DNA of 64,000 nucleotides from Fallopia convolvulus (Eukaryota; Streptophyta; Magnoliopsida; Caryophyllales; Polygonaceae): contig OZ024725.1 of NCBI GenBank assembly GCA_964016875.1, positions 48,529,927 through 48,593,926 on the forward strand, given 5' to 3'. Of this stretch, positions 34,704-46,375 are shown in pieces. The first letter of the stretch is position 1, and the number at the start of each line of letters is the position of its first letter. The position numbers and the translations under genes were made by a program. Under the pieces are notes generated by a model, which was not told the origin of the DNA, ran no database searches, and saw nothing but the letters and a program-made list of their open reading frames with translations.

Positions 34704-35046
34704 GAAAGCTTTCATCACGAAGAAGAGGAGCGCGTTCAGAAGATAACGGCTATGACGTTTTTCACCTCCGATATATGCGGGAAGTGGATAGTAGTTAACG
34801 GATATGCCCTATAAATCCGGAAATCATGGGAGGTGGGAAGGAACCGTTAAAATGAGGGGGTTTATAGGTAGAATTTTGCAATTTTGTATGGACAGACACT
34901 TTTAATCAAAAAGATAATCAATAGAGAGAGCTTTATCCCTCGTCATCAGAAGAATTCTTACTTTCTCATAGTTTTTGTCTTCCTTTCAATTCGATCGTGC
35001 CCCGATTCAGGACAGAGATTTGTTAATCAAATTTTTGTCCAAAACA
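34702..35046 (+). repeat. Tat 5' LTR, right part
   Basis: Continues the LTR after the LINE target duplication and ends aaaaca at 35046. It contains a TATA box ctataaat at 34809-34816. Together with 15156-15291 the LTR would be about 470 bp. Confidence 0.75.
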
Positions 35047-35049
35047 ATT

Positions 35050-35067
35050 AGGCGCCCACCGTGGGGC
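35050..35067 (+). promoter_or_regulatory. Tat primer-binding site
   Basis: aggcgcccaccgtggggc lies four bases after the LTR end. It matches the TGGCGCCCACCGTGGGGC site commonly seen in Tat-type elements, with the first T changed to A. Confidence 0.7.
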
Positions 35068-35123
35068 CCTACGATCGTAAAGGATTAATTTCTTCACGTT
35101 GAAGGAAGTTCGGGAAAATTGCC

Positions 35124-36179
35124 ATGAGCAACCCTAACGAAGGTAGCCAAGAGCTAAACACCGGGGATGATGATGGCGCACGCCAGGACACGTCAGCAGC
35201 CCTTCGCCTCGAACTGTTCGAGTACGCTCAAAGGCTCCAAGCTTTGGAGAAGGAATTGAGTGATCAACGTGCTTGCAATGAGAAGCACAAGGCTAGCATT
35301 GAGCAATTAAACTCCGATAATGACTGTTTATGCTCCCAACTCCGATCTGTGTCCTCAGTCGGCCCGCGCGCCTAAGTAACGGATCGGGTCCGACACAGTG
35401 GGGGTGAAGGTTCCTCGGGAAACCACACCAGCCGGCGCGAGGGAAACCCTAGTTTGGAGTTCGTTACTCTACCAACAATGGTCCCAAGGGTGTCGTCGTT
35501 TACCCCCCTACTCAAGGTAACCCTATTAGCGAGGGGACTAGGGCACCCATGCACCTTCGATCAGCGCGAGAGGTTAGCCCCCAACGCTTTGAAGATGAGG
35601 TCATGGATGATGATGAGGATTAGGACCGTCTCCGTCCTTGAGACCTCGAGAGTATCGTCCAGAACCAATTTAGGATGTTCACCAAGTAATTGGCGAAGAT
35701 ACCCGGGGTTCCACGACCCATAGAGAAGGAAGCGGTTGACGGTTACGATGAGTCACCTTTTGCCCTTCACATTGCCCAGGTCGAGATACCGAAGAAGTTC
35801 TCGCTACCCAGTATGATCCCATACAACGGCACAGGGGATCCCGACGAACACGTTGTAATATTCAAGCAAAAGATGATGACCAGTGAAGTTCCGTACCACT
35901 CCCATGACGCACTCATGTGCAAGGGATTCGGAGCAGCTCTTGCGGGGCCGGCCTTGAAGTGGTTCGTCAACCTTCCAAGAGGGAGCATCCGCTCTTTCGT
36001 TGAGTTGATGGATTCGTTCCGAGTGCAATTTGCTAGTAGCCGGAGATTCAAGAAGCAGTCTAGCGATCTGTACCGGATTATCCAAAAACCGGAAGAATCC
36101 ACCCGGGAGTATCTAGACATGTTTAATCGGGAGAAGATCTCCATCCCGCACTGTGACGTTCCGACGACTATGGAAGCCT
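35124..36179 (+). pseudogene. Tat gag, N-terminal and central part
   Basis: A coiled-coil-like N-terminus (35124-35375; 'LELFEYAQRLQALEKELSDQ') is followed, after a stop and frame changes, by the conserved gag core from 35690: 'FSLPSMIPYNGTGDPDEHV', 'DALMCKGFGAALAGPALKWF', 'SFVELMDSFRVQFASSR' and 'TREYLDMFNREKI'. The core frame is open up to the insertion of the LARD-like element at 36180, and gag resumes in the same frame after 45106. Gag forms the particle that packages element RNA. Confidence 0.88.
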
Positions 36180-39100
36180 TGTTGAGTTTAGGGTATGCAT
36201 GCAAACATAAACACATATTCGCATTGTTAAGTTTAAAAAGTCGACCCTTGTATAACAAGGCACATTGAGTAGACCTCGAAAGGCAATCTCATGAGTAGAC
36301 CCATTCAAGGGTAGTCTCGTTGGGTGTAGGCCCTTAGACAATCACCATCGACCCACTTAACAATCTTATTAAGTTACTTGGATAAAGGCTACGAGTCGAA
36401 CGATTAGATCGATCTTTCCTTCAACGTATATTGCCCCTATTCCATGCCAAGGGTTCGTGCAATACCGTTGTGGGGATAAAACGTACCAAAACGAAACAAT
36501 AGACGTGTTGGCAAGACACATCAATTAAGAACAAGCGTACCTTATTCGAGTCCCATGATTCCGCTTCATTCTTGACTTGAACGAAGTCTTCTTCCCAAGA
36601 CGTTTGTGGTTCATCCTTCACACAAACGAACTGCCCATACAACGCCTCTTGAGGTTCGTTCTTCATGCTTGAAGATCGATCCATGATGCCTCTCACACTC
36701 GTGTTTGATCTTGTGAAAACCCACTCAAAACAACGACTAGTCTTACTCGACTATATGCGTCTTGTTGAGAGGGTTTCTTGACAACAAATAAATTTATAAT
36801 CAAGACCCCGCTGAGTATAGCGAAGTCAGGATCGTTCCACAGGAAGCAAGGTTGTTCATTTATCAATCTATTAAAAAGCAAACAAAAACAAACAAAAACA
36901 CTCACAAGTAGCCTCGTTAACGACGTTGTCAGGGTCGTTAGGGAACCACCGAACACAAAAATACTCAAACAACGACCTAAATAGATTCGGTACCGAGGCA
37001 AGTAACTCAGCAACGAAAATTCACTTAAAATAATTCAAATAAAACAAAGATCTAGGACTAGGGACACCACAACATAGCCAAGCATATAAACTCGTAAGAA
37101 GATAAGATCATGCCTTTAAACAGATAGAGTCATCAACTTTCATTGACTATCAAGTAAATTAACCAACCTTCGCATCCTAATTCACTTAATTGCTTGTTTT
37201 GGATCTAAAGCTTAAAACTTTCGTATTCAAACAATATCAACCTTCAAGTTACTAACTTTCTCTTTCAATAAAATTAAAAACTCAAATTACCTCAACTTTC
37301 GTTTCGGTATAAGCACAACAAATAATCTCAATAAAAGATAAAAGGCATTCAACACACAATCTTACTTATCAAACATGCTCAACTATGTCGGGCTTAACCC
37401 CGATTCTAGAAAAGAAGACTACTCACTAATCATAATTACTAAACAAATAAACTCAATATAAGAAAACATTGAAAAACAAATCACTACTAAAATTAAATAG
37501 AAAAATCAGTCTTACAAAAGTTAAGAAGAAAATCGAAAAAGAACAAAACACCGAACCAAAACTCGATCGACGAACTCGGTAACTTTCGTCCACCGAACCT
37601 CGTACTCGACTCGCCCTCGGTTCTTCCTCTTCTTCTCTCTCTAATTCGACTTCTAGAATTGTCTCCTCTTCAATCTCCCCCTTTCTATGCTAGATAGAAG
37701 GGTATTTATACTTAAAAGCTAAAAACTAAAAAGGCTAAAAGATATAAACTTTCCTAAAAAGATAGAAATAAAACTCTAAAAGATAGAAACAAAATCTAAG
37801 AAGATAATAAGACCTAAAATACATACTCTAATAACCCTAAAAGATTCTAAAAAGATACTCAACCGACACGGAAATAAATTCCCGCTCAGGATCGGTGAAT
37901 CATAAAATCAACCTTCAAATCTTCTCCTTCGTGGCCTCTTTAGCGAGCCCTCATAGCCTCGTTAACGAGCCTGGGCTTTGTTTTCTTCCACACTTCCTCT
38001 CGTAATCTTGAACTCTGACTTCTTCAATCTTGTATTCCTTCGTCTTTCACTGTAATGCTCCAAATTCAGCTCCATATAGCTCTTTTCCTTGCTAAAACCT
38101 ACAAAATACACAAAATAGCGTAGCTTCCACTCTTTTCATAGAAATATGCAAAACTATCTAAAAACACTCAAACCTAAACCTAAACTTAAAAAAACTAATC
38201 CTAATAAGCAAAGAAAACCTACTAAAAACTATACTAGAAATGCGAACATCACGTCTTTCTCTACCGAATTTGTGTGTAAGTATGGACTGTTTTCCTCGTG
38301 TGTTTTATATCATCAAAGCATGATATTCTCCCCTCTAAATAGGCGTGAGAATCTTGTCCAAAAACTGCCCTCAATGACGGTTACATTCGGTTGGAGAAAT
38401 GGATGGTCGAGAGTGAAAGTAGGGGAAAGTAGTTGCAACTTCCTCCTCTTTCCTTGTCATATGGGCGTCCAAATGCCGACCCCCTTGGACTCCAAATGAT
38501 GTTTCATTTCAGCCTATAATGGCCCAAGTGAAAGCCCAAAAATCCAATCCAAAAGGCCCAAGAGTTTGGCCCAACACGCATGGCACAAGGCCCATGCCAT
38601 TCAACAAGCATGCGGCCCAACGGCCCATAGGCGCGCCCCATGAAACGGCACACCAAGGCCCACACCTAGCTAACATAGCTAGGTCACTTACCTAGTGTCA
38701 CTGGCCCTTAGCTAGGTTAGCTGGCTTGAGCTGCGTTTGAGCTTGTTGAGCTGACTTTCTAGCTTGTTGAGCTAACTGAGCTATCTTGAGCTTCCATGAG
38801 CTAATCCCTAGCTACATTAGATTATTATAAAGCTTATACAATGAGTCTAGAGCTTGTTCAAGCTCCTAGAGCTAACTCTAAGCTAGTATGAAGCTTAAAT
38901 ACTTCTTTTCAGCATACACCTATGTGCCAAGCTATTCTCAAGCTTTGGTTCTTGCTTAGAGCATCTACCAAGCTTAGAGAAGCTTCCTAATTTAGATTAG
39001 AACATGCACAAAGCTGCAAGACTCAAATACAAAGCTCAAGAACTTACCTTAGCTCCATAAATCGGACTCGGCGCCATGGGCGAATGCCCTAGGCGCGCCG

Positions 39101-39518
39101 CAAGCTTCATCGCACACTCCATGGTGCGTCGCTAGCCTTACGCAGCCTTGACCGTGCCATTGCACCACCATAGGCGCGCCTTAACAGCCGTGAATTGAAC
39201 CTCAAGTTCAATCACTAGGCGTGCCCAACCTGCCGAGCCTCGAACCTCAAGATCGAGCTCATCGTCATGCCACGCCCTTGCATGGTGTCGATGCACCGTG
39301 CCAACTCCGAGAGACGCCGTCGCCAAGCCCGTGGCATACGAGGTTTCAATCCTCGGTGTTGGTGTGCAATTACTTTGGATCTTTTGTACATGACAACTCT
39401 CTATAATCACATCATGGAAAGTCATACATGTCAATTTTTTAATCGACATTATCAATATGACTTGCTAACCTCAACATGCACTTATATGGATTTGATGACT
39501 TGACACAAATCACCAACA
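36180..39518 (-). repeat. 3' LTR of the LARD-like element (with nested solo LTR)
   Basis: Homologous to 43158-45101 at both ends; the middle (36763-38251) is a separate insertion. It contains an AGCT-saturated block (about 38665-39050) and several ggcgcgcc sites (for example about 38632, 39093 and 39174). Confidence 0.85.
36763..38251 (-). mobile_element. solo LTR nested in the LARD-like 3' LTR
   Basis: A 1489-bp TG...CA segment flanked by cgtct (36758-36762 and 38252-38256). The same place in the other LTR (43739-43744) is uninterrupted. It has no internal domain or second LTR, so it is a solo LTR left by recombination. Read on the minus strand it starts tgatgttcgcatttctag, similar to the LTR start of the element at 11433-15080 (tgatagcttgcatttagg). 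This suggests a related family in the same orientation. It contains the palindrome ctcgttaacgag (37958-37969). Confidence 0.82.
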
Positions 39519-42500
39519 TTCCTCCCCCATTTGAGCAATGTCATAAAAACTCGAAGTTTTATTAAACAAACTCTATGTATAGAAATAAATGTCCGTGGAC
39601 TTGAATTTATAACTTGTAACAATTACAATCATGCACTAAAGAATCGTGGTGTTCTAAGAAGTGAACCACATCAACTTGTCTAAGTGCACATTGTAAGAAT
39701 TACACATGAGTTTCTTACGTTTATTCTTTTAACTTGACGCTTTTGTAAAGGCTCTTTCGTCCCATATCCATTCACATATGTTTTAGACGAGTCATCCTTG
39801 AACTCTAACTTGGAAGAAGCCTTATACTTCCACATATGCTAAGTTGAGTTCTCTAACGTGCTCCACATTAGCAATTTCCAAAAACTCATTAACGAAAACT
39901 TTGTTTCAAAACTAGTTTCATGTGGTCTAGAGCAGATTTTACTTTGATGGGAATTTGTGTATGCTCTCTAACTCCATGACTTTGGCTTTCCACATTGAAT
40001 TCAGCCCACACCTTTTGATGAGAGGGAATTGGGTTTCCAAATCATAGGAATTATTAGGATTTTAACCCCATCCCTCGATTTGAATTTAACACAAACACTT
40101 ATGCCAATCTTCTCTGTGAGAAATCAACAAACTCGTTGTGCTTAACAAAACTCAAACGAGTTGACTCTAAGTATGGAATATGCCTTAGAAAAAGTTCCCT
40201 CACATTTAGATGTCAGTTTTCGACCCAAAGTTGAAGTATAGCAAATTGCCTCTTGGAAACTCCAAGAATGTCGACCCATCACCCAAATAGGAATTCGTGA
40301 CCAATCGCCGACTAGAGGTCTTCCATATTTTAGTGATCCAACTTGCTTTCAAACTTTCCAACCTAGAAAGTTTCTAAACACATCCAATGCCTTATGCATC
40401 AATCATATCTTTGAAAAATGGCCATGCCAAGATATCAACACCTTAACATCCACTTGAGCGTCCTCAAGCCATGACACATCTAAACTTATATCCGTGTGTT
40501 CATGGATCAATTGGTGTTCTAGAACATGTGTATAACCATGGAATTATATTTCCATTCCAATGTACTATAACCAAGGCGAAGATTTAGATAACTAATTCAC
40601 CTTCTCCTCTTACATTGGCATCTTCATAATTTATCAATGAAGAACATCATAGACAAGATCCTTGCCATCTTATCCATTTCATTTGGTTTCGTACCAAATA
40701 AACCATGTCATTTCATATAATTTCATTAAACACTTCTTTAACCAAAGTGATTAAACTTACTATATCTTTCATGCTACAAGCATATGGAGTCTTTAGAAAG
40801 ACATCCAAAGACATCACTATCCTTTTGGCCATTCAACACAAAGTGTTCCACTTTATGTTCTACTTTCATCTTAACCACCAAAGTATTGGGAGTTCCCATA
40901 GGATCATCATCCATGTAATAACATTAGATGAATCAATTCTTCTTTTCCTTAGAAAATTTTCACCAAGAAGCCTAGAAGAATTATGCTCATAAGACAATCA
41001 TCTTATCACAAGTGTTTACACACATGTTAAGATTTGTCTTTTGTTAACCATGCCATTAATTTCCATTAATCCTTTCAATGGTTCTCTTAACCATAAAACT
41101 AACTTATCCAAGTTGTCAAATTTAATCCTTCATGGTACTTTGACACCTTCCTTGGATCTGAGGATTGAAATAATTTCTCATAGTCTCTTCTAGACCATAA
41201 CTTGTTAATTTGAAAGTCTTGAAACCAGCATTTCAAACTTTTCAAACAAGTTCCATCCATTCTAATGAGTCCACCGAGTGTACATCGATGCCAAGCATCG
41301 AACACCAACCATAGCCAGGCTTTGGTTTTCAACCAACCTTGGCGCACCTAGCGTTCTCCGAACCGTGCCAAGGTTCTAACCAAGACATGGCATCGCAGTT
41401 AACCACGTGCCTCGCACATCGTTAGCGATGCAATCGATTCGAGCGCTCCCTTGCCTTGACCTCGCAAAATCAGCCATGCCATGCGCCGAGCATCACGACT
41501 CGGCGTGCCTAGGCATATGCGATCCAAGACCGTGCCATGGCCTTGGCCTTGCGATTGTTACGACGCTCCCCTCGTACGACGACTAGCGTCTCGCGCCGAG
41601 GGGTTCTAGGCAGAGGCCTTACAAGGGTGTGCCTTCGATGCTCCGTGGGTTTCATTACCACGAGTGCCAAGCGCCGCGAGGACCGATGCCGAGACTCGAC
41701 ACCGTCCGGCGCGCCTATGGCTAAGCCAAAGGCATATCTAGGTTTTAATCCTAGACATCCATGCGCCGATCCTCACATCAAGACAATTTCTTTTGACAGT
41801 AAAATGTCCATTCAAGGCAAATCATCATGTTCACATTTATTCAAGTCAACACCAAACCATACTTATAAATTAGACAAGTCATAACCTTTAGGATTCAATC
41901 ATATGATATAACGGTATAGACATGAACATTTCTTTTATCATGTCAAAGTATCAAAATTCCCATTTGACACTTTCCAACCTTGTCAACTTTTATTTGACTA
42001 AGTCGTGAGAAATTTCACTCTCATAAAACATTGCTCACTACAAGTATACTATAAATCTTAATTTAAACCAATCAAGACCTTTATATTTCCTTTATCAAAG
42101 AGACTCTTACCATCTCTTTATGTGTTCTTTAGTGCATTCAGGGCCAACATGTGTTTACCCTCTCACTTGGGGGACAATCCAGTAGACCCTTACATTAGTA
42201 GATTCGAAGGTAGTCTAATTACTCTAGTAGATCCGAAGGTAGTCTAGAGCATGAGTCGTCCCAATCAAAGAATGGTCGACTCAAGGGTAATCTGGTTAGG
42301 ATCATCCAAAATGAATGAACCTAGAATCAACCTTTTCAAGTCGATCTTAAGAATTGGACTTTTAGTCCTTTTCTTGCACACATGTCGTTAAGATTAACAT
42401 TGAATCAAACCATTTGTTTATTATCAACCACAAACATAACAAGATCATGTCTTTGATCAAACAACACACTTATTACCCTTTAATCAACGTATAAAAACAC

Positions 42501-43157
42501 ACATAAGTTTATAGCACACGTCTAATGCTAAAACACACATACATACATACATAAGGAAACATTACAATACTTATATTTAGTCACGGCGTTTGATGCCACA
42601 CAACGAGCAATAGACCGGCCTAATTGGCCTTCGGTCTCCATAGACAACTTGCCAATAGTTGCCTCCAACCGATGCTCCTCCATCACCCAAAGGCGTGCCC
42701 TAGGGACGCCACTCCTAGGCTTGGCGTGCGAGTGCTTAGCCTTCGACCTCGTACAACGCTTGAACCTCGAGTACCCTTGTCTACCCTCATGTCCACGCCT
42801 TGGATCATGAGCCTTCATCTCCTTGGAGGGTTGAGGTGCAAGAACCTCATTTTTGATAGCATCTTCGATATCGTGTTCACACCTCACATTAGTGAGGACC
42901 CAACCCTAATACAAGTTGCTTTTGTTGTACTCCTCAAGCCATTCATCAAAGTCTTAGAGTCCACCTTGATCCACTTCGATCGGCCTTATGGGACTAGGAG
43001 GCTCGATTTTGACTTCCCTCAAGTAAGAGGTAACATCATCGACCGTTTTATCCTCTCGTCTAGCCAAAAATCCTCAAACTTAACAAGACAAAACCAACAA
43101 TGCAAACATAAACATAAACATATGAATGCAAATAAAAACAAAATATACGTTGAAGAT
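39519..43157 (-). other. interior of the LARD-like element, non-coding
   Basis: No retrotransposon enzyme motif is found. A minus-strand frame at 42528-42887 (120 codons, basic in the middle) sits where a gag would start but I do not recognise it. Blocks at 41400-41770 and 42175-42310 share style and short motifs with the LTR (ggcgcgcc; agtagatc..gaaggtagtct repeated), so the interior may include degenerate LTR-derived sequence. No clear primer site is seen next to 43157. Confidence 0.55.
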
Positions 43158-45101
43158 TGTTGAGTTTTAGGGTATGCATGCAAACATAAAAGGATATTCG
43201 CACTGTTAAGTTTGAAGTTAAAGTCAACCCTTGTATAACAAGGCACTTTGAGTAGATCTCGAAAGGCAATCTCATGAGTAGACCCATTCAAGGGTAGTCT
43301 CATTGGGTGTAGGCCCTTAGGCAATCACCATCGACCCACTTAAACATCTTATTAACTTACTTGGAGAAAGGCTACGAGTCGAACGATTAGATCGATCTTT
43401 CCTTCAACGTATATTGCCCATATTCCATGCCAAGGGTTCTTGCAATACCATTGTGAGATAAAACGTACCAAAACGAAACAATAGGCGTGTTGGAAAGACA
43501 CATATATTAAGAACAAGCGTACCTTATTCGAGTCCCATGATTCCGCTTCATTGTTAACTTGAACGAAGTCTTCTTCCCAAGACGTTTGTGGTTCATCCTT
43601 CACACGAACGAACTGCCCATCCAACGCCTCTTGAGGTTCGTTCTTCATGCTTGAAGATCGATCCATGATGCCTCTCACACTCGTGTTTGATCTTGTGAAA
43701 ACCCACTCAAAACAACGACTAGTCTTACTCGACTATATGCGTCTTTTTCTACCGAATTTGTGTGTAAGTATGGAATGTTTTCCTCATGTGTTTCATTTCT
43801 TCAAAGCACAACATTCTCCCCTCTAAATAGGCGTGAGAATCTTGACCAAAAACTGCCCTCAATGGCAGTTACATTCGGTTGGAGAAATGGATGGCCGAGA
43901 GTGAAAGTATGGGAAAGTAGTTGCAACTTCCTCCTTCTCTTTCCTTGTCATATGGGCGTCCAAATGCAGCCCCCCCTTGGACTCCAAATGGTGTTTCATT
44001 TCAGCCTATAATGGACCAAGTGAAAGCCCAAAAATCCAATCCAAAAGGCCCAAAATTTCGGCCCAACACGCATGGCACAAGGCCCATGCCATGCAACAAG
44101 CATGCGGCCCAACAACCCATAGGCGCCCCCATGGGCCGGCCCACCAAGGCCCACACCTAGCTAACATAGCTTCGTACCTAGCTAGGTCACTTACCAAGTG
44201 TCACTGGCCCCTAGCTAGTTGAGCTAGCATCCAGCTAGTTGAGCTGGCTTGAGCTGCGTTTGAGCTTGTTGAGCTAACTTTCTAGCTTGCTGAGCTAACT
44301 TGATCTAGTGTGAGCTATCTTGAGCTTCCATGAGCTAATCCCTAGCTACATGAGCTTCTTATAAAGCTTATACAATGAGTCTAGAGCTTGTTCAAGCTCC
44401 TAGAGCTTGTTCAAGCTCCTACAGCTTGTTCAAGCTCCTAGAGCTTGAACAAGCTAACTCTAAGCTAGTATGAAGATTAAATACTTCTTTCTAGCATACA
44501 TAGCTATGTGCCAGGCTATTCTCAAGCTTTGATTCTTGCTTAGAGCATCTAATTTACATTAGAAGCTTCCTAATTTACATTAGAACATGCACAAAGCTAC
44601 AAGACTCAAATACAAAGCTCAAGATCTTATCTTAACTCCATAACTCGGACTCGTCGCCATGGACAAAATGCCCTAGGAGCGCCAAGCTTCACCGCACACT
44701 CCATGGTTCGTCGCTAGACTCATGCAGCCTTGACCGTGTCATTTCACCACCATAGGCGCGCCTTAACAACCGTGACTTTAACCTCAAGTTCAATCACTAG
44801 GCGTGTGCCAACCTCCCGAGCCTCGAACCTCAAGATCGAGCTCCTCACCATGCCACACCCTTGCATGGTGTCGATGCACCGTGCCAGCTCCGAGCGACGC
44901 CGTCTCCTAGCCCTTGGCATACGAGGTTTCAATCCTCGATGTTGGTGTGCAATTACTTTGGATCTTTTCTACATGACAACTCTCTATAATCACATCATGG
45001 AAAATCATACATGTCAATTTTTTAATCGACATTATCAATATGACATGCTAACCTCAATATGCTCTTATAGGTATTTGATGACTTGACACAAATCACCAAC
45101 A
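43158..45101 (-). repeat. 5' LTR of the LARD-like element
   Basis: 1944 bp, from tgttgagttttaggg to acaaatcaccaaca. It has an AGCT-rich block (about 44155-44620) including four 19-bp tandem copies at 44383-44458. Confidence 0.85.
44383..44458. repeat. 19-bp hairpin-forming tandem repeat (4 copies)
   Basis: Units start at 44383, 44402, 44421 and 44440. Each is gagcttg-tt-caagctc plus spacer (arms complementary over 7 bases; the third copy has cagcttg). In the last copy the centre is inverted (gagcttgaacaagct). The other LTR has only one copy of the motif at the matching place. Confidence 0.9.
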
Positions 45102-45693
45102 AGCCTTCCGTCAGGGGGTAAGTCAAGATGTAGATCTCTACAAAGAGCTCACTAGACATCCTTGTCATAACTTCGAAGACGTGCAAACCAAGGCTCTGGC
45201 TCAAATCAGGCTTGAGTAGGATTTGAAGATGAGGAAGCCCGCAAGCGTATGGGAGAGGGTAGACAAGAAGGAAGCGCCAGATCATCGTCGGAAACGCCTT
45301 GACCAGCCATACCGGCGCCCTCGTCTCGACGCGGTGAAGCTGAACGTCGCTGAGACCAAACCGGCCAAACCATTACCGCTGAAATATGATGAGTTTAACC
45401 TGGGTATATCCCCGGAGGACCTCGTGAAGAGCATAGCCCAGACAATACGAGGCGTTAGGTGGCCGAAGAGGAATGAAAAGTTCTATCCAAACAAGGACAT
45501 GAGCAGGTGGTGTGACTTCCATGACGACTATGGTCACGTAACCAAGGAGTGTGTGGCCCTAAGAAGAGAGATTGTCTACCACGTATCTCGGGGAAGAATC
45601 ACGGAAGTCGCACCAAACGCACAAGTCCCCCCGGACGTTATAGAAGCCTCGCGCGCAGGAAGGCCAGCAACGCCAGTACCTGCAAGGTCGTGA
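45102..45693 (+). pseudogene. Tat gag, C-terminal part with zinc-knuckle-like motif
   Basis: Resumes directly after the LARD-like insert. It contains CDFHDDYGHVTKEC (C-x2-H-x4-H-x4-C), the modified knuckle typical of Tat gag, preceded by 'FYPNKDMSRW'. There is one in-frame stop (tag, about 45219) before a segment beginning 'DLKMRKPASVWERV'. Confidence 0.85.
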
Positions 45694-46180
45694 ATGTGAT
45701 CACCGGAGGGTCAAGCGTATGTGGCCTTACATATTCAACAACAAAAAGGAATGCAAGAGAAAGCACTCTCCATCGTTCAGTGCAAATGAAGAAAGACGTC
45801 ATCAATCTTGCAATACATTTTGACGAGGATGACGTAAATGGTCTTGAAGGACCCCACCACAACGGTCTCGTGATTTCACTATCAATCGGAAACGCCTTAA
45901 TGAAGCGAGCCCTCGTTGAAACCGGAAGTTCAACCAACCTCATGACGCTGGAGGCTTTGAGAGGAATGGGGTTGAGCGAGAAGGACGTGGAGAAGAACCC
46001 CACAGTACTCGTAGGCTTCAGCGGAGAAGTGAAGCACACTGTGGGAGACATCATCCTTCCCACGTACGCAAAGGGTGTGAACATCTAGGTTAGATACTCT
46101 ATTATGGATTGCCCTTCTCCTTATAATGTAATAATGCGAAGACCATGGCTCCATGACATGAGAGCCGTCCAGTCTACTTA
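45694..46180 (+). pseudogene. Tat aspartic protease
   Basis: The retropepsin-like region has 'LVISLSIGNALMKRALVETG' around the active site (45872-45930), 'LMTLEALRGMGLS', and then 'PYNVIMRRPWLHDM' (about 46110-46160), the usual 'YNAILGRPWLH' segment. The active-site motif reads V-E-T-G-S: the catalytic aspartate codon is GAA (45918-45920). A stop at 46086-46088 also breaks the frame. Confidence 0.87.
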
Positions 46181-46375
46181 CCACCAGACGGTGAAATTCC
46201 CAACACCGTGGGGGTTCAAGAGATCCGAGGTGATCAAAGAGCGTCCCGAGAATGTTACAAATCGGCCTTGAAGCCAGCCGCCAATCAAAAGTCCACCTAG
46301 CAATTAAAGGAGACCACTAACTCTACCTCTCCAAAAGAAAAAGAAAAAGAAAAGAAAGTTGAACAGGTAGAGAAA

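Larger units (their letters stand above)
36180..45101 (-). mobile_element. minus-strand LARD-like LTR element inserted in the Tat gag
   Basis: TG at 36180 and CA at 45101 are flanked by agcct (36175-36179 and 45102-45106). Removing the insert and one agcct copy joins the gag frame without a gap. The LTRs are 36180-39518 (enlarged by a nested solo LTR) and 43158-45101. On the minus strand the purine tract caaatgggggaggaa (39519-39533) precedes the LTR start, so the element runs on the minus strand. The 3.6-kb interior codes for no recognisable enzyme. Confidence 0.88.

Noticed and set aside
41537..41884. arginine-rich protein in the LARD-like interior
   Set aside because: It is a GC-rich LTR-like sequence with many palindromes. 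The frame matches no retroelement or host protein I know.
44383..44458. CRISPR-like array
   Set aside because: The repeats are directly tandem without unique spacers and occur in a plant LTR.
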